A program made the position numbers and the translations under genes. DNA of 64,000 bases, taken from NCBI RefSeq assembly GCF_945906775.1, contig NZ_CAMDRE010000001.1, positions 1,984,001-2,048,000 on the forward strand. Reading direction: 5' to 3'. Positions 50,870-59,600 of this stretch are shown piece after piece. The DNA is from Citrobacter sp. Marseille-Q6884. Lineage in GTDB: Bacteria > Pseudomonadota > Gammaproteobacteria > Enterobacterales > Enterobacteriaceae. Position 1 is the first letter of the stretch. Every line of letters starts with the position of its first letter. The notes below the pieces were generated by a model. The model was not told the origin of the DNA and did no database searches. It was given only the letters and a program-made list of their open reading frames with translations.

Positions 50870-50946
50870 GGAGTGGTAGTTCAGTTGGTTAGAATACCTG
50901 CCTGTCACGCAGGGGGTCGCGGGTTCGAGTCCCGTCCATTCCGCCA
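50870..50946 (+). tRNA. aspV: tRNA-Asp (GTC anticodon)
   Basis: This 77-base gene has an encoded CCA and the same body as the rRNA-operon tRNA-Asp. Acceptor pair 5-68 is T-A here and C-G there (ggagtgg/ccattcc against ggagcgg/ccgttcc). It lies after dnaQ, the aspV position, which is a known island integration site in E. coli and Salmonella. Confidence 0.98.
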
Positions 50947-50953
50947 CTATTCA

Positions 50954-50995
50954 GAAAGCCTGAATCAGAAATGATTCAGGCTTTCGTCGTTTTAG
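50954..50995 (+). terminator. Terminator after aspV
   Basis: gaaagcctgaatca (50954-50967) pairs perfectly with tgattcaggctttc (50972-50985), a 14-bp stem with a four-base loop. The T-run after it is weak. The stem may also serve the convergent gene at 51048. Confidence 0.8.
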
Positions 50996-51047
50996 CCCTG
51001 CATAAAAATATTAGCCCGCAATAACGCATTATTGAGGGCTTCTGTCC

Positions 51048-51458
51048 TTATTCGCTCAGTGTCTGGGCGATATCTTTCTGAACCAGTTGACGCTGCTCTG
51101 GCGTGAGGACTTTGTTCAGGTCAAAGTAGTATTTCACCCGATAATAACGCGCCTGTTGTTCGATATTGCCGAATGCGGCAAGCTGGTGTTTCACCGCCGC
51201 GTCATCCCATTTCCCTGACTTGATAACATCAATCAGCGCGCCGTCTTTGACGTCCTTCACTGAAATCTGACTAATATTATCTTCAAGCTGCTGGTGCAGT
51301 TTTTTGATCTGAGAGACCTGGTCGTTGCTCAGTTTAAGGCGTTGTACGACCGGATCCTGGGCAGGTGCAGGAACGTTGGATACATTGGATGCAAGCGTGC
51401 TAAAAGAGGCGCCAGCCAGGGTCGCGGCCAGCAAAGTCATACGTACGAAGTTCTTCAT
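51048..51458 (-). CDS. Small periplasmic protein, Spy/CpxP-like (LTxxQ)
   Basis: The 136 residues begin with a signal peptide (MKNFVRMTLLAATLAGASFS, cleaved near TLASN). The mature protein is helical and charged. It has a Spy/CpxP-type LTPEQRQL near the C-terminus and a related KLSNDQVSQIKKLHQQ earlier. The resemblance to the Spy/CpxP chaperone family is by motif and length only, so a role in periplasmic protein protection is a guess. K-12 has different genes between aspV and yafV. Confidence 0.7.
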   Translation of the reverse strand: MKNFVRMTLLAATLAGASFSTLASNVSNVPAPAQDPVVQRLKLSNDQVSQIKKLHQQLEDNISQISVKDVKDGALIDVIKSGKWDDAAVKHQLAAFGNIEQQARYYRVKYYFDLNKVLTPEQRQLVQKDIAQTLSE

Positions 51459-51631
51459 GTAGAGATCCTGATAAGGGAATTATTGACAGTATCTACCCAC
51501 CGCCAGCGGCGAGTGATTATCTATTGCAGAATACGTTGCTGAAGGCATGTCGCCACGCGAATTTGTTTTGCGGTTGGTTACGGAGTGAAACAATCCCGCC
51601 ACGAAAAAATATTCCGTAACGGGAGAGAAGT

Positions 51632-52405
51632 TTATCTCTGAAGCGAAAAGATGTCGGCGTCCTGCCAGGCGGGAAATTTCTCCCGATACTCGCGCAATAA
51701 CGCTAGCGACAGTTCAGCATCGATCCGTGTTGCCTGATGGGGCTCTGCAGTCGCAATGATTTCTCCCTGCGGATTCACTACCCGGCTGTCGCCACGGTAA
51801 TGATGTCCATTACCATCCGTGCCAACACGGTTACATCCTGCTACATAAGCCTGGTTTTCAATCGCTCGTGCGGTAAGCAGTGCCTGCCAGTGAAGCGAGC
51901 GCGGAGCGGGCCAGTTTGCGACATACAGAACCAGGTCGTAATCGTTGCGATTGCGCGACCATACCGGGAAACGCAGGTCGTAGCAGACCAGCGGTAGAAT
52001 ACGCCAGCCACGCCATTCAACGATCACCCGCTCTTCACCTGCCTGATAATATTGATGTTCGTCCGCCATGCGAAACAGATGGCGTTTGTCATAGAAATGC
52101 ACAGAACCTTCAGGTTCAACCAGTAAAAAACGATTTACCGGGCCCCGTTCCGACTGTATTGCAGCACTGCCTGCTATCAGGGCATTTGTCTGCTGCGCTT
52201 TGGCAATCATCCAGCTGACAACCCCGTCCTGTGGCATTGATTGGGTTGCCGCTTCCATGGCAAATCCGCTGGTAAACATCTCGGGTAACACAATGATGTC
52301 GCGTCCGGTAATGGTTTCCAGTTGTCTGTCAAAATGACGCAGGTTTGCCGGGCCGTCCATCCACACCAGCGGTTGCTGCAAAAGGGTAATCTTTAAACCA
52401 GGCAC
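51632..52405 (-). CDS. yafV: YafV, omega-amidase (nitrilase superfamily)
   Basis: YafV deamidates alpha-ketoglutaramate and related omega-amides, a metabolite-repair and glutamine-transamination role. The 257 residues fit the family (256 in E. coli). The nitrilase catalytic triad is visible: Glu42 (VLPEMFTSGF), Lys107 (YDKRHLF) and Cys141 (VCYDLRFP). It is divergent from ivy, with about 180 bases between the start codons. Confidence 0.95.
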   Translation of the reverse strand: MPGLKITLLQQPLVWMDGPANLRHFDRQLETITGRDIIVLPEMFTSGFAMEAATQSMPQDGVVSWMIAKAQQTNALIAGSAAIQSERGPVNRFLLVEPEGSVHFYDKRHLFRMADEHQYYQAGEERVIVEWRGWRILPLVCYDLRFPVWSRNRNDYDLVLYVANWPAPRSLHWQALLTARAIENQAYVAGCNRVGTDGNGHHYRGDSRVVNPQGEIIATAEPHQATRIDAELSLALLREYREKFPAWQDADIFSLQR

Positions 52406-52582
52406 GGCGATTGACTCCTGTTTGACGGGCTATTTTTTAACTTTAACACCTTATCAGGACGTTGCTGTTCTGCGGAATATTTTGATAAAAAAAGAGCTTA
52501 TCAGACATCACTGATTTGCATTTTCCGCATTGCCGCCCACACTTCTCGTGGCAAGCGATAAGAAAGGATAAGTTTGGGAGGA

Positions 52583-53032
52583 ATGATGTTAAAGGTAATT
52601 ACCGCGATTGCAGCCCTGATGGTGACATCAAGCGCACTGGCACAAAGTGATTTAACCGTCAGTGACCTGGCAAAAAATGAGGCAACCAGGACGGCATTTA
52701 ATCAAATGGTGAAGGGGCATAAACTACCGGCGTGGGTCAGTAAGGGTGGAACGTCCTCTCCGGCCAAAACCGTTATTCTGGGTGATGAGTCCTGGCAGGT
52801 TTTGAGTGCCTGTAAGCCACATGATTGCGGTGCAGAACGTGTTGCTGTGCTGTGGTCAGAGAAGTCTCAGCAGATGTCAGGTGTGCTCTCGGTGGTCAAT
52901 GAAAATACCACCCAGGAGAAACTGACCTGGATGAATGTGAGTGATGCCTTATCTATTGATGGTAAAACGGTCCTGTTTGCAGCATTAAGTGGCAGCCTGG
53001 AGAATCACCCGGATGCATTTAACTATAAATAG
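52583..53032 (+). CDS. ivy: Ivy, inhibitor of vertebrate C-type lysozyme
   Basis: Ivy is a periplasmic dimer that plugs the lysozyme active site through a loop held by a disulfide. The characteristic CKPHDC motif is present, and the product ends NHPDAFNYK. Two ATG codons (52583, 52586) follow a gggagga Shine-Dalgarno, and the second has better spacing. A TTG at 52574 is also in frame. The signal peptide (LKVITAIAALMVTSSALA) is cut before QSDL. In K-12 fadE follows; here an RTX gene array begins 57 bases after the stop. Confidence 0.95.
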   Translation: MMLKVITAIAALMVTSSALAQSDLTVSDLAKNEATRTAFNQMVKGHKLPAWVSKGGTSSPAKTVILGDESWQVLSACKPHDCGAERVAVLWSEKSQQMSGVLSVVNENTTQEKLTWMNVSDALSIDGKTVLFAALSGSLENHPDAFNYK

Positions 53033-53089
53033 TCGAGGGTGAAGAACCCGATTATTTATATGTTGCATAGGGCGCTTACCTCGCTTTTC

Positions 53090-53292
53090 AGTAATAATCT
53101 GGTGATTAATTTTAAAGGCAGTGATGATCATGTAACAATCACCAGTTATGCTTCTTCCACTAATCATCAGATTGAGCAGATTCTTTTGCAGACGGTACAG
53201 ACTGGCTGCCGAAGGATATTCTGGATCATACCATGGGCAACATCCCACCACCCATCACTGCCCCGGCAGATGCGCCATCGACCAGCCATTGA
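53090..53292 (+). pseudogene. Truncated, frameshifted C-terminal remnant of an RTX protein gene
   Basis: From about 53090 the sequence encodes NNLVINFKGSDDHVTI and then SSTNHQIEQI, matching the last-domain segments of the intact genes downstream (58240-58340 and 63550-63640). A T is missing near 53182-53188 compared with them (attcttttgc against attatttttgc), which shifts the frame. After the shift the correct frame resumes as ADGTDWLPKDILDHTMGNIP and ends at the TGA 53290-53292. About 110 bases of the tail present in the first intact gene are missing, including the last 40 or so codons. No 5' part remains. An ATG at 53039 opens a hybrid frame that I do not take as a gene. Confidence 0.88.
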
Positions 53293-53695
53293 TACAGATG
53301 TAACCGGAGCCGCTGGTTAACACCAGCGGCAATATTTATCGGGGATATAAAACATTAATAACAATTTCTTGTGAAAATATAATTATATTCCAGGTAAGAA
53401 CTAATTAATCATGCCCTGATAAGTTTATAAGGTGAGTGTTATTATATGTTTCTCCTATCATTTTTGTTTAAGTATACAGTTAACATATAAAATGTTAGGC
53501 GTTTAATTAATTACGGTTAGATGTTATATTTTTGAATTCTTTGCCAGGAGTAATAACTTATCGTGTTTTATTATTTGTTTTATTTATGAATTATAAAGGA
53601 TTCATCTTAATTTATTATTTCTGGTGATGTTATGTGCTGTCTCAATGGAAAATAGATAGCAATAAAATACAATGTTACAATACCCGGGGTCAAAA
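53287..53695 (+). repeat. AT-rich intergenic direct repeat, copy 1
   Basis: The 409 bases before the first intact RTX gene are nearly the same as 60069-60475 before the second. Both begin at the end of the preceding RTX reading frame and contain a gccgctggt/accagcggc hairpin (53309-53330). A very AT-rich stretch of about 300 bases and the ccaggag and cccgggg segments follow, up to the start ATG. No gene is seen in it except a possible 10-codon upstream frame (MLCAVSMENR, from 53631). The promoter probably lies in the AT-rich part; no single -35/-10 pair stands out. Confidence 0.92.
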
Positions 53696-56600
53696 ATGAA
53701 CGGAAATTATTTGAATGATTCTTCACAGAATAATGATTCTAAATCTAAGTTCTACGAAAAAATTGAAAACATTTCAAAAGCTATAGTTGATTCTGTTAAC
53801 GCAGCGAGTTTCTCAATGGGAGTGGATACGCCCCTTCCTGTAGAAAAAATCAAGTTTTTGGCTGAGAAATTAGGCTCATCCGCCTCGATCGTAAAGTTCC
53901 TTGATATACACGAGAAAGGTGAAGCGACCTTAGGGGACTGGGTTGATTTCGTGGGGACCATTGCTGGTGAAATAGCCCCTCTCGTAGAATCTCGAGTCCT
54001 GGGACAGGTAGGGCTCGCTCTTGCAGTATATAATTTTGTCGAGGGAACCGGTATTGGCGGCATGTTAGGAAGAGGGCTTGCCAAAGGTATTATGGATAAT
54101 ATTTATAAAAATGGCCTGCGGGATCCTGAGACAGGAGCAATATACCTGGCGTTAATCGAAGACGGAGACGCGTCAGAAAATTCGCCAGACAATTCGCCAG
54201 ACAGTATTCCACCAAATGAATACAGGGGCGAAGGTGGAAACGGAAACGGAAACGGAAACGGAAACGGAGATAAGGATAGGGGTAAGATGGGAGGCCCCGA
54301 TCCCCTTGGTCCACCTGCCGATGCCAGAAGTCCAATCATCCTTGATCTTGATGGTGATGGTATTGAGACAACATCATCGCAGAACTACACCTTTTTTGAT
54401 CATGATGGCAATGGCTTTGCTGAAAATACAGGATGGGTGGGGAAAGATGACGGATTGCTGGTACTGGATAGAAACGATGACGGTAATATCGATACCGGCA
54501 GCGAACTCTTTGGCAACAATACGCGGCTAATAAACGGTAAGCTGGCACAAAATGGTTATGAGGCGCTAAAAGATCTGGACGAAAACCAGGACGGTCTGAT
54601 AAATAATCTGGATTCAGCCTGGCAGCAGTTAAAAGTCTGGCAGGATAAAAATGGCAATGGCCAGGTTGATGAAAGTGAATTGCTTTCACTCGATGAAGTC
54701 AGCGTGGCGGAAATAACGACAGGATACCAGTCATCCGATTATGTCGACGCGCAGGGAAATGCGCATAAGCAGACAAGTACCATTACTATGGATGATGGTT
54801 CTGTACATAATTCGGCGGATGTCTGGTTTAACATAAATAACGGCATTACAACGTATGATATGAATGTCGTAATTTCAAAAAAAATTCTTGAACTCCCTTA
54901 TATCCGTGGCTTCGGTAATATGCCGGATTTATATACTGCCATGACCCATAACCCTGAACTTCAGGCACTCGTTGAACGTTACGTCGCAGACCCGAGAAGT
55001 GCAGAGTCGAACGCATTACTCGATGAAATCATCTTTATCTGGGCTGGTGTTTTCGACGTGCCAGTAAATAGCAGAGGTGGAAATATTGATGCCAGACATC
55101 TGGCCGCAATTGAAGTCGCTGCAGGAGTGACATATAAAAACAGAGTTAACGGATCAGTTGACCCTTATATAGATGCAGCGATGATGCTTGAAAAGCAATA
55201 TGATGAGTTTGCTGCATATATTGAAGCCAGTTTGCTGGCTCAAACGCTTTATGCTGAAGAGTTTTCCCTGATTAAAATCGCCCCGAATGCAGAAAAGAAT
55301 GGTTTAACACTTAATTTTGATGCCTTTGAGTCTCGTCTTGCAGAACTGAAAAAAACGGACTATGAGCGTTTTATTCGGATCTCTGAAGTTTTCAATAATA
55401 AATTCGTTTATGCCCCTCAATTTAATGAGGTACGTGAGCGTATTGGTATTTCAGAAAACATCACCGTTGGTACTGATAATATTGATTCCCTGTATGGTAA
55501 TGATAATGCTGATTATCTATGGGGCGGTGTAGGTGACGATAGTCTGAGTAGTGGAAATGGTAATGATATCCTGGTGGGGGGAAAGGGGAATGACTATCTG
55601 GTGGGAAACTACGGGAGTGATACCTACCTGTTTAATGCCGGTGATGGCCAGGACTGGATAACCGAAAAGTTTACTAACAGTGATGATATTGACCGGCTTA
55701 TTTTTAGTGAGGGCCTACTGGCAGAGAATGCCGTTCTGCAGCGCAGCGGCAGCAATCTGTTAATCAGCTTCCGTGACAGTACGGACAGCGTGACTCTCGA
55801 TGATTATTTCTTCTGCGAAGGTCACCGCTACCGGGTGGAAGAGATTGCATTTGCCGACGGCACCGTCTGGAATGTTGAAACCGTAAAAGCGATGCTGATT
55901 GTTGGTACGAATGAGGCACAGACGCTGGTGGCCTACTCACCGGGTACAGAGATTCATGGCGCGGGCGGTGATGACTACCTGAAAGGGGATAAAGGTGCCG
56001 ATCGTCTGTACGGCGATGAAGGCAATGACAGCCTCATCGCCGATAGCGGTAACGATCTGCTGGCTGGCGGCACAGGTAATGATTATCTGGAAGGAGGCTA
56101 TGGAAGTGATACCTACCTGTTTAATGCCGGCGATGGCCAGGACTGGATAACCGAAAAGATCACTAACAGTGATGATATTGACCGGCTTATTTTTGGTGAA
56201 GGCTTACTTGCAGAAAATGCCATTCTGCAACGCAGCGGCAGCAATCTGTTAATCAGCTTCCGTGACAGTACGGACAGCGTGACTCTCGATAGTTATTTCT
56301 TCTGCGAAGGAAACCGCTACCGGGTGGAGGAAATTGTATTTGCGGACGGCACCGTCTGGAATGTTGAAACCGTAAAAGCGATGCTGATTGTTGGTACGAA
56401 TGAGGCACAGACGCTGGTGGCCTACTCACCGGGTACAGAGATTCATGGTGCGAGTGGTGATGATTACCTGAAAGGGGATAAAGGTGCCGATCGTCTTTAC
56501 GGTGACGAAGGTAATGACAGCCTCATCGCCGATAGCGGTAACGATCTGCTGGCTGGCGGCGCAGGTAATGATTATCTGGAGGGATACTACGGCAGCGATA

Positions 56601-59600
56601 CCTACCTGTTCAATATCGGTGATGGTCAGGACTGGATCAAGGAGCACTTCACTTCTGACAATGATGTCGATCGTCTTATTTTTGGTGAAGGCTTACTGGC
56701 AGAGAATGCTATTCTGCAACGCAGCGGCGACAATCTGTTAATCAGTTTTCGTGACAGTGCTGACAGCGTAACCCTCGATAGTTATTTCTTCTGCGAAGGT
56801 AACCGCTACCGGGTGGAAGAGATTGTATTTGCCGATGGCACCGTCTGGGATATTGAAACTGTGAAAGCGATGCTGATTGTCGGTACGGATGAGGCACAGA
56901 CGCTGGTGGCCTACTCGCCTGGTACCGAGATTCATGGTGCGGGCGGTGATGACTACCTGAAAGGGGATAAAGGTGCCGATCATCTGTACGGTGATGAAGG
57001 CAATGACAGCCTCGTCGCCGATAGCGGTAACGATCTGCTGGCTGGCGGCGCAGGTAATGATTATCTGGAGGGATACTACGGCAGCGATACCTACCTGTTC
57101 AATATCGGTGATGGTCAGGACTGGATCAAGGAGCAATTCACTGGCGACAATGATGTCGATCGGCTTATTTTGGGTGAAGGCTTACTGGCAGAGAATGCCA
57201 TTCTACAACGCAGCGGCAGCAATCTGTTAATCAGTTTCCGTGACAGTGCGGACAGCGTGACCCTCGATAGTTATTTCTTCTGCGAAGGTAACCGCTACCG
57301 GGTGGAAGAGATTGTATTTGCCGATGGCACCGTCTGGGATATTGAAACTGTGAAAGCGATGCTGATTGTCGGTACGGATGAGGCACAGACGCTGGTGGCC
57401 TACTCGCCTGGTACCGAGATTCATGGCGCGGGTGGTGATGACTACCTGAAGGGGGATAAAGGTGCCGATCGTCTGTACGGCGATGAAGGCAATGACAGCC
57501 TCATCGCCGATAGCGGCAACGATCTGCTGGCTGGCGGCGCAGGTAATGATTATCTGGAGGGATACTACGGCAGCGATACCTACCTGTTCAATATCGGTGA
57601 TGGTCAGGACTGGATCAAGGAGCATTTCACTTCCGACAATGACGTTGACCGGCTGGTGCTTGGTGAGGGCATTTCACAGGAAAATATCCTCCTGCGTCGT
57701 AATGGTAACAATCTGGTGGTTACTTTCCGCGACAGTACGGACACTGTGACACTGGATAGTTTTTTCTATATTGAAAACAACCGTTACCGGGTGGACGAGA
57801 TCGTTTTTGCCGACGGTACCGTCTGGGATACCCAGAAAATGAAAGAGATGGCGCTTGTTGGAACAGAGGCCGCCGAGACACTGCAGGCCTACTCAGGAGG
57901 TAATGAAATTCACGGCGCGGGCGGGAATGACACGCTGAGAGGTTACACCGGAGCAGATAAGCTGTATGGCGATGAAGGCAACGATACGCTGACGGGCGAC
58001 AGCAGTAATGATGAACTGCACGGTGGCGCGGGAGACGATCTTCTGGATGCAGGAACTGGCGACGACCTGCTGGCTGGTGGAGCCGGGAACGATAACCTGA
58101 AAGGTGGCTCTGGCAGCGATACTTACCTCTTCAATGCTGGCGATAGTCAGGACTCCATCACCGAAGGCAGCAGCGACAACGGCAACATTGATACCCTGCG
58201 TTTTGGCGAAGGCCTGCTGGCAGAAAATGCCATCCTGCAACGCAGCGGTAATAACCTGGTGATTAGCTTTAAAGGCTGCGATGACCAGGTGACCATTGTC
58301 AATTATATCTCTTCCGTAAATAACCAGATCGAGCAGATTATTTTTGCCGACGGTACTGCCTGGGATGTTGCCGCAGTTGAAAGCATGTTGCTGGCCGGGA
58401 CTGAAGACGATCAAAAACTGGTGGCCTTCGTCACAGGCAGCGAAATCCACGCTTCTGGTGGCGACGATACACTGACGGGCAGTGATGCTGCAGACAAACT
58501 CTACGGCGACGATGGCAACGATACTCTCAACAGCGGGTATGGTAATGATGAACTGCACGGGGGAACGGGTAACGATAACCTGAACGGCGGTACCGGCAGC
58601 GATACTTACCTGTTCAACGCCGGCGATGGCCAGGACTGGATAACAGAGAACTCCACTTACACCCCTGACGTTGACCGGCTGGTGCTTGGAGAGGGAATAT
58701 CGCAGGAAAATATCCTTCTGCGTCGTAATGGTAACAATCTGGTGGTCACCTTCCGTGACAGTACGGACACTGTGACACTGGCCGATTTTTACTATAAAGA
58801 AAACAACCGTTACCGGGTGGACGAGATCGTTTTTGCCGACGGCACTGTCTGGGATACCGAGAAGATGAAAGAGATGGCGCTTGTTGGAACAGAGGCCGCC
58901 GAGACTCTGCAGGCGAACACCGGCGGCAATGAAATTCACGGCGCGGGCGGGGATGACACGCTGAGAGGTTTTACCGACGCAGATAAGCTGTATGGCGATG
59001 AAGGGAACGATACGCTGACGGGCGACGGCAGTAATGACGAACTGCACGGGGGAACGGGTAACGATAACCTGAACGGTGGTACCGGCAGCGATACCTACCT
59101 GTTCAACGCCGGGGATGGCCAGGACTGGATAACAGAGAACTTCACTTATACCACTGACGTCGACCGGCTGGTGCTTGGAGAGGGAATATCGCAGGAAAAT
59201 ATCCTTCTGCGTCGTAATGGCAACAATCTGGTGGTCACCTTCCGTGACAGTACGGACACTGTGACACTGGCCGATTTTTACTATAAAGAAAACAACCGTT
59301 ACCGGGTGGACGAGATCGTTTTTGCCGACGGCACTGTCTGGGATACCGAGAAGATGAAAGAAATGGCGCTTGTTGGAACAGAGGCCGCCGAGACTCTGCA
59401 GGCGAACACCGGCGGCAATGAAATTCACGGCGCGGGCGGGGATGACACGCTGAGAGGTTTTACCGACGCAGATAAGCTGTATGGCGATGAAGGGAACGAT
59501 ACGCTGACGGGTGACGGCAGTAATGACGAACTGCACGGTGGCGCGGGAGACGATCTTCTGGATGCAGGAACTGGCGACGACCTGCTGGCTGGTGGAGCCG

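Noticed and set aside
53039..53320. A 93-codon frame after ivy as a new small gene
   Set aside because: Its middle matches the C-terminal domain of the downstream RTX genes, and after a one-base deletion it reads out of frame through the rest of the same homology, so it is a pseudogene fragment.
53672..53695. Earlier ATG at 53672 as the start of the first RTX gene
   Set aside because: The equivalent codon in the second gene is ACG, there is no Shine-Dalgarno before it, and the ATG at 53696 is conserved in both.
54236..54265. Phase-variation switch by repeat slippage
   Set aside because: The unit is six bases, so unit changes keep the frame; the tract can vary linker length but cannot switch the gene off.
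54090..54339. Minus-strand frames rich in Phe-Arg and Pro-Phe repeats near the (GGAAAC) tract
   Set aside because: They are reverse-strand readings of the hexanucleotide repeat and linker, inside a well-supported coding frame.
57893..59536. Open frame of 547 codons on the minus strand inside the RTX gene
   Set aside because: It is antisense to the repeat modules, and its repeats mirror the 489-base period. GC-rich, codon-periodic repeats on the coding strand keep the opposite frame open. It has no plausible start context or known domain.
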